64,000 bases of DNA from Siphonodentalium dalli (lineage: Eukaryota; Mollusca; Scaphopoda; Gadilida; Siphonodentaliidae), in contig CP136069.1 of NCBI GenBank assembly GCA_032622095.1, positions 124,759,450 through 124,823,449 on the forward strand, given 5' to 3'. The translations under genes were made by a program, and so were the position numbers. Under the pieces are notes generated by a model, which saw only the letters and a program-made list of their open reading frames with translations, searched no databases and was not told the origin of the DNA. This document shows positions 41,367-51,243 of this stretch, one piece after another (position 1 is the first letter of the stretch; each line of letters begins with the position of its first letter).

Positions 41367-42085
41367 AGCTTTATGCCTTTTTAACAACATCAGCTATGTA
41401 GAGAACACGCAAACTGTATACAAGTCTTGAATGTGTTGGCTCAGATGCTTCACAACTATAAGTCAGTACTGCGCAACGAATTATAGTCCATTTTAGTATC
41501 GTTTTTATTTGACGTCTTTTGGGTTATTGATTGGTAACATTTGTCAATAATATAATTTTAATCAAAACAAATAATCAGTTTTCAATAGTAATTCACAGAA
41601 TGGTACGGAATCAAAATTATGTCACGCGCGCATGTATAAAGTGAAATGATTACCGCTTGAACTATTAGCTATTAGCCACTAGTGACAGATAAGAAATTAT
41701 TATCCATCCCTCAACTAACACCATTTCCGATTGGACAAAAGCCGCCACGTGATAGTCCTGGAAAAAGTCATATTGGACTCCCGAAAGTCATATTGGACTC
41801 CCGACTGTACAATATAACTTTTTTATTGGGACTCCGTGACGTCACGAATTAACTCTATTGCGAAATGAATCGGTGAAATTGTGATGCGTGCGCAACACTG
41901 ATGGATTTTAGCAGACGTTTCACATCCGCATTGAGTTTTTTTCTCACTTCCGTGTTTACTTTTCCAAATCATGCTTTCTGATGATCAATATACAGGCTTT
42001 TATAGAGAATTAAGTGCCGACAAATACCAAAAATAACCACAAAAGTTTTATCCTCAAAATTTGGATAAACATACAGATGGATAAT
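41367..42085. other. Intergenic DNA with AAGTCATATTGGACTC motifs
   Basis: No gene seen. At 41760-41820 the motif AAGTCATATTGGACTCCCGA occurs twice. It matches the core of the foldback at 42086-42268. Confidence 0.5.
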
Positions 42086-42268
42086 AAAAATGTCATTATA
42101 CAATGTTGTGTACAGTTTGAGTTTTTCTTGTACTCGTCCAGGTTGTGGTGAAAAGTCATATTGGACTCGACACTGGCGTGTCTAGTCCAATATGACTTTT
42201 CACCACAGCCTGGACTCGTACAAGAAAACCACATACTGTACACAACATTGTATAATAACTTTATAATA
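42086..42268. repeat. Foldback element next to the MnmH stop codon
   Basis: The arms of about 85 bp are TTATACAATGTTGTGTACAG through GGTGAAAAGTCATATTGGAC and its complement, with a short CGACACTGGCGTG loop at about 42168-42180. It lies about 75 bp beyond the MnmH stop (minus strand), so it may be transcribed as a hairpin in the 3' UTR. Confidence 0.8.
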
Positions 42269-42342
42269 TGTAATGGATTTTTTAATGATATTATAGGGGT
42301 TTCATGTGATATATCAAGTTATTTTACAATTACAGATGTTAG

Positions 42343-42974
42343 TCAAACTGTACCAAGAAATCTGCTTTGGGCAACATCATCTGATGTACCAACGAGTTCT
42401 GAGGCAACTTTATGAAACTCATCATCCGTCAGCGAGTTGATTGAAAGCTTTGTAACAGTGTTACCATAGTACTTCCTCTGTGACATTGTGTAGGTGGGAT
42501 CATAATGATTGACAAGTATACTCTCTACTAACTCCTCCCATTTTCCCTGATGAATCATCTCCCTCCAAGTTTCAGCCGTTTTCTTGCCAGAATACCGCTC
42601 TAGCCTGTCCACTATCTCAAATAGTTTGTCAGTCTCAATCCAGTGAGAGTAGCTCTGAATGGTGTATTTAACACGATCTTCGATTGGAGCCTCTATTTTG
42701 AAACGATGTCCCGATAGCATTTTAAGAAACAAGGATTCTGGAATCGTGCGATTGCCCACTTTCACACTCTCCGATTCGACCCATATTGGCTTAGATTTGG
42801 AGAATGTCTGTAATTGCTCTCGTAACAATGACTGAAACATTTTCTGAGATGGCTGTTTACCGTTGTCACCAAACATCGATCCTCTGTGATTAGCGAGGCC
42901 TTCGATATCAAGGATCTGTTCTCCCTTTTCACCAAGAATTTTTAGAAGTTCAGTCTTTCCGCTACCAGCCAGAC
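42343..42974 (-). CDS. mnmH: MnmH exon 2: P-loop domain and stop
   Basis: The acceptor is TTTTTTTCAG|GTCTGG. It carries Walker A, the ANHRGSMFG motif and a helical C-terminus ending SRFLGTV, with TGA at 42345-42343. The intron (42975-44681) holds a G-tract and no further exon that I can see. Confidence 0.9.
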
Positions 42975-45204
42975 CTGAAAAAAACATTTGATTTTGAACA
43001 AGTAAATAGAAAGATACAATAGTCGGCCTCATAAAGTATAAAATATGAGAACTATATATGATGTGTAATCTCTCTTACTCTAATCTACATTTCAAATAGG
43101 CCAACAGCGGGGTACGTGTACGAAGCTTGTGTATTCTACTCACACGTGTAGCCATGGCATACATGTATACTCAAGCAATGGACATGCGACGAAGTGTATT
43201 GTGCCATTGTGCGTGTATCTACGGCTGATGTAATAGATAGGATCATCATTTTCTGACTGTGGCTGTTAGATTGGCATTGAGATTAATGGTTTGTATTGGC
43301 AAGTCGATGTTGCTGTTGGATCACATAATACACACATTTCATGACTTCAGGTTGGTGAATGGCAGAAATAGGTGCTCTTTTGAGTTTGAATTTTGCACAT
43401 ATTTTTCACTCGGCATTTTGAATTCTGGTATAATTACATAGACCTTATATACATGTACAGTCAATGAAGATGACCCTGTATTCCAATCACAACATGCAGG
43501 CCTATAAAACAATGATTGTGTTATCAATTGATATGGATGACCGATCGCCCAAAAACCAACAAAATGTCTTGTCGTTTTATTGTATATATCCCCTAGATAC
43601 ACATGTGTATAATTCACTAGCTTCGTGCGTTAACCACACAGCAGGTCTCCACTGGTATCGTCAGCACTCGATCTCGCATGATCTGACAGGACACAATGTT
43701 GAAATCTCAACATAAATGACATGAAAAAAAAACTCCTTTTCAAGACATGTCTATGGCATTAATACCAAAAGCACAGAAGAGAAACATTTGTCGTTGCACC
43801 ATATATTACTTAAAAGTCTATTAAAAGATAGATTTCTAATAACAAATCTTGTGCTGGTAATATACATAAAGAAGTCAAATTTTCTGTTCTTGTGTAATAA
43901 TTTATCTCCCCTGCCCTGGGTATCTCCCCTCTATATATTATGACATAATTATGTAGCTGTTGGGTGGGTGTGAGGGGTAAACAAGTCAAAAATAAGCTAA
44001 AAACAAGTTCCAAAATAACTTTTCTTGTCATTTCATAACCTCTTAATATCAAATAAGCGGGGGAAAATTTATCATGGGCGGGGGATATCTGGGGGGGGGG
44101 GGGGGGGGATGGGGGGGGGGGGGGGGGGGGGGGGGGGGTCATGGTATATTGGTATATGCCAGTTCATAGCAATGATCAGAAGATAAAAGTATATTTCCTT
44201 ATACAGAAGTGCCTATAACTTAACTTTGACTCAAAATTAATATCTTATACAAATTTATACAGAAAGTTCAGGGAAGAGTTACACCATCTTTAAATAACAT
44301 TTTGGAAAACAAGTATACATATTTGTTCAAACATTAATATCATTTTGTAATACAAACATCATATACCAATCTTGATATCTTGTGAAGTAGTTCTATTACG
44401 TATACGTTGTTGGGGGATATAACTCGGACCAATTTCAGATATTTAACTTGAACCCAGACTGAGGACTACCTTGTGGAAAGCTCAATGGTCTCGTGACAGT
44501 GAATGAATGTTTATTGGATAATGTATATACACTCATAGTGTATATCTCCTTCTGAAAAAGAACCTCTTCCTGGCTTCTGACATTACATGCACAGCTATTT
44601 TGCCAAATGAACAGAATGCCTGACCTCATTACAACTTGAAATGAATTTTCATAAACAATTATTTATGAAGTATCAACCCACCTGATATAACTTGATAATT
44701 ATAATTTGTAAACTTCTCAAGATCTTCTATAATTATCTTTCTATAATGCTTGTAACCTCCTTCAAGGACGAATGCATTGAAGCCAATCTGTGAAAGAAAT
44801 ATTGCTAAACTTTGTGATCGTTTTCCACCCCGCCAACAATATATCAGCGCTGAATAATTCTGAGGCTTATTTACAAAGTGAGTTTCGATATGAGAAGCAA
44901 TATTCCTTGAAACAAGATGAGCGCCAATTTTTCTGGCCTCGAAATTATCTAATTTGTATTTTATTCCAACTTCAACTCTCTGTTTATCAGATAAAACAGG
45001 GAAGTTTAGTGCACCAATGATGTGGTCTGCTTCATATTCTGCTGGTGATCGGACATCAATCTTCTCGGAGACCTCTATGAATGGATTGGATGTCATTTGT
45101 GGAGCACATGATGATTGATGACAATGTCGGAAGATTCTTGTCAGGATGGCTCCTCTGGATGGAGTACACGCATGAAGTGACTTAACTCCAGTAGACTGAA
45201 TCAT
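42343..45204 (-). CDS. mnmH: tRNA 2-selenouridine synthase (MnmH/SelU), two coding exons
   Basis: MnmH replaces the sulfur of 2-thiouridine at the tRNA wobble position with selenium, using selenophosphate and a geranylated intermediate. Exons are 45204-44682 and 42974-42343. The GT-AG junction at TCAG|GT restores ISGLAGSGKT, and the product is 384 residues (bacterial enzymes are about 350-370). The rhodanese domain is residues 42-160, with IDVRSPAEY at 49-57 and the catalytic Cys123 in YCWRGGKRSQ. The C-terminal P-loop domain follows, with Walker A GLAGSGKT at 175-182 and the family motifs DIEGLANHRGSMFG and QPSQ. The 30-40 residues before the rhodanese domain are rich in Arg/His/Ser with no acids, so a mitochondrial signal is plausible. 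A TTTTGCAG acceptor upstream at 45228 suggests a 5' UTR intron. Introns exclude bacterial contamination of this sequence. Confidence 0.93.
44091..44138. repeat. Poly-G tract
   Basis: About 19 and 26 or more consecutive G in two runs separated by AT, within the MnmH intron. Such tracts are hard to sequence, so the length is unreliable. On the minus strand this is a poly-C tract about 550 bp past the donor. Confidence 0.9.
44682..45204 (-). CDS. mnmH: MnmH exon 1: N-terminus and rhodanese domain
   Basis: The ATG is at 45204. The exon ends ATATCAG|GTGGGT in phase 1 and carries the whole rhodanese domain, including Cys123 in the WRGG loop. A second ATG (MTSNPF, residue 37) would drop the possible presequence and give a bacterial-sized N-terminus. 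Confidence 0.9.
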
Positions 45205-45229
45205 CAATTTTTAATTGAAGATAGACCCT

Positions 45230-45656
45230 GCAAAATAGAAATTTTTAAAAATATTTTGCTCATTGAAAAACAAATACTAGTAATGACACAAAATTAATTT
45301 AGTGAAGTGTTTCAAATTATAATTCCATTATCCAGATGGTATGTATGTATGAGTAGTTTTACATGTAACTCATTTCAACTGAATATTACTTCGGGCCTCC
45401 AAATAAGCTTACACAGTACTGTAAAAGACTCATCAGGTTTATTTTACTGATATTTAGTATGAAGGGTTCTTTGGTGTCTGGGATTCAAATTTATTCAGAT
45501 GGGGTCACCAGGTTAAATATGGTGAGACCAGGGACATAACTGTATGTCTCTATAGTAATACTTAAAATGTCTTCTCAAGAGAGGTTGGACTATTTAGCTT
45601 ACATGGAGGATCCTTTAGTGACTGAGATTCAGATTTGTTAACATGAGGTCAACCCG
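45230..45656. promoter_or_regulatory. Probable upstream/5' region of MnmH
   Basis: The region between the MnmH start and the TTAA element. It includes a likely 3' splice site (TTTTGCAG, minus) and unremarkable AT-rich DNA. No core promoter motif can be assigned, and the transcription start is unknown. Confidence 0.3.
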
Positions 45657-46815
45657 TTAACTCTTTCACTGCCGATCGCGACTTGAGTCGAATTACCCAT
45701 ACACTGCCGATCGCGACTTGAGTCGAATCCTGACACCTTCGTCCAGTAACATCAATCCATGGGAAGTAACTTTATATTATTCTGTGAAAACACTGTGCGT
45801 GATGTAATCAATTTTGTAACGAGAAACTCCCGGTTTATCCTTTTTATATTTCGGGATGTCGGCCATCATGTTTTGTAATTAAGTGGTGGCGGTCACGTGA
45901 CCCTCCTGGTATGGAAGTGTTTTCCATTCCACAGAGAGACCAATACCCACCTGCATAACAAGTTTCAGGAATATACCTCTGCATATACAAAAGTTATTGC
46001 GAAATACCCAATAATATATTTATTTAGCAGAAATATACTAGCTTGTTTTCGGTTCTCAATACTAACACCAACTTACATACCAAATGTCGTCAAAATATCT
46101 CTGCAGATACAAAAGTTATTGAGAAATAATGCATTTTCCTTATATTTCGGTGTGGCGGCCATCTTGTTTTGTGATCATGTGGTCACGGTCTCGTGACCCT
46201 CATGTGGTCACGGTCTCATGACACTGGCAGACTGGGAAGTGTTTTCAATTCGCAATTCCAATATCTAACTCTGCACCAAGTTCCACGAACATACCTCTAC
46301 AGATACAAAAGTTATTGAGAAATACCCAATCAATATGTATTTAGCAGCAATATACTAACATTATCTTATATTTCGGGATGGCGGCCATCCTGTTTTGTGG
46401 TCACATGATCGTGGTCACGTGAAATGTGACACTGGCGAACTAGAACATATTTTCTATTGTCAATAAAGATACTTACTTACATGCCAATTTAAGTTAACTT
46501 TCCATGAAAATATATTTACACATACAAAAGTTATTTAGAAATACTGAAATGTTCTTATATTTTGGGGTGGCGGCCATCTTGTTTGTGGTCACGTGATTGT
46601 GGTCACGTGACAATTGTGGACTGTGATGTGCTTTCGATTCCCCAGACCAATACCTACATACATACCAAGTTTCATGAAAATAGCTCGGCAGATACAAAAG
46701 TTATTGAGAAATACCCAATTCATATGTTTTAGCAGCAATATGCTACATGTACATGTATAGTATGCTTGGCAGTGGCAGATATGTCTGTGGTGCTGCATGG
46801 CAGTGAAAGAGTTAA
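45657..46815. mobile_element. TTAA-flanked element with internal tandem units
   Basis: The ends are TTAACTCTTTCACTGCC (45657) and its exact inverse GGCAGTGAAAGAGTTAA (to 46815). TTAA at both edges suggests a piggyBac- or Kolobok-type origin. After a doubled GCCGATCGCGACTTGAGTCG block there are about four tandem units of 190-290 bp. Each contains GGCGGCCAT, a GGTCACGTGACC-type palindrome and ACAAAAGTTATTGAGAAATA. No protein is encoded. Confidence 0.78.
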
Positions 46816-47194
46816 GAAATGACGAGGCTATGGGGACTTAAGACTTTTGTGTCTAATAAAATCATTAAAATACAAAATTCATTAAAACATCTACCTTGGA
46901 ACCACCTGACTGATTAATCTGACATACATATAGTGTTTTTGGGTCCATGGATAATTGGGCTTTAAACATGTCTAAATGGTTTTATAAAAATGTCTTTATA
47001 GAAATAAATGCATGAATCACGAAGAGATGCTGTTAGATGTAACTAATAACATAGTTATGCTCCCCTGCCATCGTCAAAAGATTGCCGTAAATTGTAAATT
47101 CTGAGACCGATTTCCAAAATTCACGCTAAATAAAATTGTGACAAATCAGACAGAGAAATTATGTCAGAATTGGCACCAATGTTCGATATAATAT

Positions 47195-47300
47195 AATAAA
47201 TAATGAATGTCTTGGAGTTGACTATGACAAAATAGTGGTCCTCTCGGAGGAATAGTCCTCTCGGACCACTATTTTGGCATAGTCAACTTCAAGCCATTCA
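47195..47300. repeat. Hairpin repeat
   Basis: AATGAATGTCTTGGAGTTGA at the left is inverted at the right as TCAACTTCAAGCCATTCATT. The inner arms are AAAATAGTGGTCC and GGACCACTATTTT, with CCTCTCGG near the loop. Confidence 0.75.
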
Positions 47301-47329
47301 TTATCCGGACAAAAGTACCCGACAAACGT

Positions 47330-47926
47330 GCCCGTCGAAATCCATCCGGTTTTACCCGATTTGACATTGAATTGATCATTTTGAAGGTCAGGGTCAGGTC
47401 GGGGTCACGATTTGACCCGCCCAAAACACTCAGTGGACAAAAGTAACCTATGTATAAAATTTCGTCGAAATCCCATCAAAATTGGAGATTTGACCTTGAA
47501 TTGACCCGATTTCAAGGTCAATCTCACGGGTAAATGAATATGCTTATGATACTCCCCATACGAAAGTACCCCCACATACCAAGTTTTATCGAAATCCCGT
47601 GATATTCTGGCGTTTGACCTTGAAATGACACGATTTCAAGGTCACGTCGCACGGGCAAATTAATAGGCCTATGCCACTCCCCGGCCGAATGTACCCCCAC
47701 ATACCAAGTTTCATCGAAATCCCGTGATATTCGGCGTTTGACCTTGAAATGACCCGATTTCAAGGTCAAGGTCACATCGTACGGACAAATTAATAGGCCC
47801 ATGCCACCCCCGGCCGAAAATACCCCCACATACCAAGTTTCATAGAAATCGGCTCGGCCGTTTTCGAGTTCATCGCGAACACACACACACATACACACAG
47901 ACAGATCTTCCCAAATATATAATAGA
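47330..47926 (-). repeat. Tandem array of about 128-bp units with AGGTCA hairpins
   Basis: About four units, with cleaner copies starting CATACCAAGTTT at 47574, 47699 and 47829 (steps of 125 and 130 bp). Each holds TGACCTTGAAATGACCCG followed by ATTTCAAGGTCA, an inverted repeat, and often AAGGTCAAGGTCA. The right end has an (AC)n/(ACAG) tract and AAATATATAATAGA. On the minus strand this is a TCTATTATATATTTGGG start, the same type of 5' terminus as the neighbouring Helitron-like units. Where its own 3' end lies is not clear. Confidence 0.7.
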
Positions 47927-48669
47927 CTAGCCGATGAGCCCGACGTTGTCCGGGCTATTCAAAAACCAAATTTCAAATCGATAGCTCCACCCGTTTCAGA
48001 GATCTGGTCTGCGCATGCGCGAAGCTGGCGTCGCACGGGCTGGGCGACCCGATAAAATTCGTATCCGGGACAAGATACATTCACATACCAAATTTCAAGT
48101 CGATAGCTCCACCCGTTTCCGAGATCTCGTCTGCGCATGCGCGAAGCTGGCGTCGCATGGGCTCGGTGACCCGATAAAATTCGTATCCGGGGCAAGATAC
48201 ATTCACATAGCAAATTTCAAGTCGATAGCTCCACCCGTTTCCGAGATCTCGTCTGCGCATGCATACGAATTTTATCGGGTCGCCGAGCCCGTGCGACGCC
48301 AGCTTCGCGCAGACCAGATCTTGGAAACGGGTAGAGCTATCGACTTGAAATTTGGTTTTAGAATAGCCCGGACAACGTCGGCAGATCTCGGAAACGGGTA
48401 GAGCTATCGACTTGAAATTTGGTTTTTGAATAGCCCGGACATTCAGCCCGGACATCGTCAAGTCGATAGCTCCACCCGTTTCCGAGATCTCGTCTGCGCA
48501 TGCGCGAAGCGGGCGCCGCACGGGCTCGCCAATACGACAACGTCCACCGCCTGGTAAAACTACACACAGGTACCAAGTTTCGTCCCGATCGGTCGAGAAT
48601 CGTAGATTTGTATAAATGACAGACATACAGACAGACATACAAACAGAGGTCTTCAAAATATATATGAGA
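47927..48669 (-). mobile_element. Helitron-like unit 0 (743 bp), contains an inverted segment
   Basis: On the minus strand it starts TCTCATATATATTTTGAAGA (48669) and ends with a GC hairpin (AGCCCG / CGGGCT) and CTAG (47927). It abuts the next unit with no bases between (CTAG|TC). Monomers of the 122-bp type fill it. At about 48262-48440 a stretch is in the opposite orientation, including an inverted copy of the terminal hairpin. Confidence 0.72.
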
Positions 48670-50133
48670 CTAGCCAATGAGCCCGACGTTGTCCGGGCTA
48701 TTCAAAAACAAAATTTCAAGTCGTATCCGGGGCAAGATACATTCACATACCAAATTTCAAGTCGATAGCTCCACCCGTTTCCGAGATCTCGCCTGCGCAT
48801 GCGCGAAGCTTGCGTCGCACGGGCTCGGCGACCCGATAAAATTCGTATCCGGGGCAAGATACATTCACATACCAAATTTCAAGTCGATAGCTCCACCCGT
48901 TTCCGAGATCTGGTCTGCGCATGCGCGAAGCTTGCGTCGCACGGCCTCGGCGACCCGATAAAATTCGTATCCGGGGCAAGATACATTCACATAGAAAATT
49001 TCAAGTCGATAGCTCAACCCGTTTCCGACATCTCGTCTGCGCATGCGGGAAGCTGGCGTCGCACGGGCTCGGCGACCCGATAAAATTCGTATCCGGGGCA
49101 AGATACATTCACATAGCAAATTTCAAGTCGATAGCTCCACCCGTTTCCGAGATCTGGTCTGCGCATGCGCGAAGCTTGCGTCGCACGGGCTCGGCGACCC
49201 GATAAAATTCGTATCCGGGGCAAGATACATTCACATAGCAAATTTCAAGTCGATAGCTCAGCCCGTTTCCGAGATCACGTCTGCGCATGCGGGAAGCTGG
49301 CGTCGCACGGGCTCGGCGACCCGATAAAATTCGTATCCGGGGCAAGATACATTCACATAGCAAATTTCAAGTCGATAGCTCCACCCGTTTCCGAGATCTC
49401 GTCTGCGCATGCGCGGAGCTGGCGTCGCACGGGCTCGTCGACCCGATAAAATTCGTATCCGGGGCAAGATACATTCACATACCAAATTTCATGTCGATAG
49501 CTCCACCGTTTCCGAGATCTCGTCTGCGCATGCGCGAAGCTAGCGTCGCACGGGCTCGGCGACCCGATGAAATTCGTATCCGGGGCAAGATACATGCACA
49601 TAGCAAATTTCAAGTCTGGCGTCGCACGGGCTCGGCGACCCGATAAAATTCCTATCCGGGGCAAGATACATTCACATACCAAATTTCAAGTCGATAGCTC
49701 CACCCGTTTCCGAGATCTCGTCTGCGCATGCGCGAAGCTGGCGTCGCACGGGCTCGGCGACCCGATAAAATTCGTATCCGGGGCAAGATACATTCACATA
49801 GCAAATTTCATATCGATAGCTCCACCCGTTTCCGAGATCTCGTCTGCGCATGCGCGACGCTGGCGTCGCACGGGCACGGCGACCCGATAAAATTCGTATC
49901 CGGGGCAAGGTACATTCACATAGCAAATTTCAAGTCGATAGCTCCACCCGTTTCCGAGATCTCGTCTGCGCATGCGCGAAGCGGGCGCCACACGGGCTCG
50001 CCAATACGACAACGTCGACCGCCTGGTCAAACTACACACACGTACCAAGTTTCGTCCCGATCGGTCGAGAATCGTAGATGTGTATAAATGACAGACAAAC
50101 AGACAGACATAGGTCTTCAAAATATATATGAGA
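48670..50133 (-). mobile_element. Helitron-like unit 1 (1,464 bp)
   Basis: It has the same termini: minus-strand TCTCATATATAT at 50133 preceded by A, and hairpin plus CTAG at 48670 followed by T. About 155 bp next to the 5' end are unique (GGTCGAGAATCG, a (GTCT)n-like tract, CGTCGACCGCCTGG). The rest is about ten 122-bp monomers. No Rep/helicase gene is present, so it is non-autonomous. Confidence 0.75.
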
Positions 50134-50575
50134 TATATGCCATAATATGACCATATAGGTGTTAGCGTAATTAACGACCAACAGCTAAACCACATGCATA
50201 AGCTAGGTTATGTCTGTGCCTCTTTTCTTAATCTTAAACTTCATAGATGCGTATTCCCATCAAATAAGATTCACTTGGGCCTTATTAGATCTTATCGAGA
50301 GAAAAAAAAGGCTTACGACACTCCCCATACGAAAGTATCCCCAGACACTAATTTTCATCGAAATCCCGTGATACTCGGGCGTTTGACCTTGAAATGACCC
50401 GATTTCAAGGTCAAGGTGACGTCGCACGGGCAAATTAATAGGCCCATGCCACTCACCGACCGAAAGTACCCCACATACCAAGTTTCATCGAAATCGTTTC
50501 GGTCGTTTTCGAGTCCATCGCGAACGAACAGACATACAGACACACACACAGAGTTTTCCCAAACTATATAATAGA
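50134..50575. repeat. Spacer between Helitron-like units, copy 1 (442 bp)
   Basis: AT-rich DNA (CATAATATGACCATATAGG) is followed by one degenerate 128-bp-type unit with CTCGGGCGTTTGACCTTG and an (ACAG)/(AC) tract. It is nearly identical to 56665-57105 and 62529-62969. Confidence 0.85.
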
Positions 50576-51243
50576 CTAGCCGATGAGCCCGACGTTGTCC
50601 GGGCTATTCAAAAACCAAATTTCAAGTCGATAGCTCTACCCAGCCCGACGTCGTCCGGGCTATTCAAAAACCAAATTTCAAGTCGATAGCTTTACCCGTT
50701 TCCGAGATCTGGTCTGCGCATGCGCGAAGCTGGCGTCGCACGGACTCGGCGACCCGATAAAATTCGTATCCGGGGCAAGATACATTCACATACCAAATTT
50801 CAAGTCGATAGCTCCACCCGTTTCCGAGATCTGGTCTGCGCATGCGCGAAGCTGGCGTCGCACTGGCTCGGCGATCCGATAAAATTCGTATCCGGGGCAA
50901 GATTCATTCACATACCACATTTCAAGTCGATAGCTCCACCCGTTTCCGATATCTCGTCTGCGCATGCGCGAAGCTGTCGTCGCACGGGCTCGGCGACCCG
51001 ATTAAATTCGTATCCGGGGCAAGATACATTCACATAGCAAATTTCAAGTCGATAGCTCCACCCGTTTCCGAGATCTCGTCTGCGCATGCGCGAAGCGGGC
51101 GCCGCACGGGCTCGACAATACGACAACGTCCACCGCCTGGTCAAACTACACACACGTACCAAGTTTCGTCCCGATCGGTCGAGAATCGTAGATTTGTATA
51201 AATGACAGACAAACAGACAAAGGTCTTCAAAATATATATGAGA
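50576..51243 (-). mobile_element. Helitron-like unit 2 (668 bp)
   Basis: It has complete termini (CTAG at 50576, minus-strand TCTCATAT at 51243) and about four monomers. A second partial terminal hairpin (CCCGACGTCGTCCGGGC) at about 50643 suggests fusion of two copies. It abuts unit 3 directly. Confidence 0.75.

Noticed and set aside
43810-44142. Proline-rich open frame
   Set aside because: It is the poly-C strand of the G-tract and lies in the MnmH intron.
42343-45204. Bacterial contamination as the source of MnmH
   Set aside because: The gene is split by an intron with proper GT-AG sites and matching phase, and lies on the same sequence as animal genes and repeats.
45700-45735. tRNA-like GAGTCGAATCCTG box
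   Set aside because: No cloverleaf can be built around it. It is part of a duplicated block in the TTAA element.
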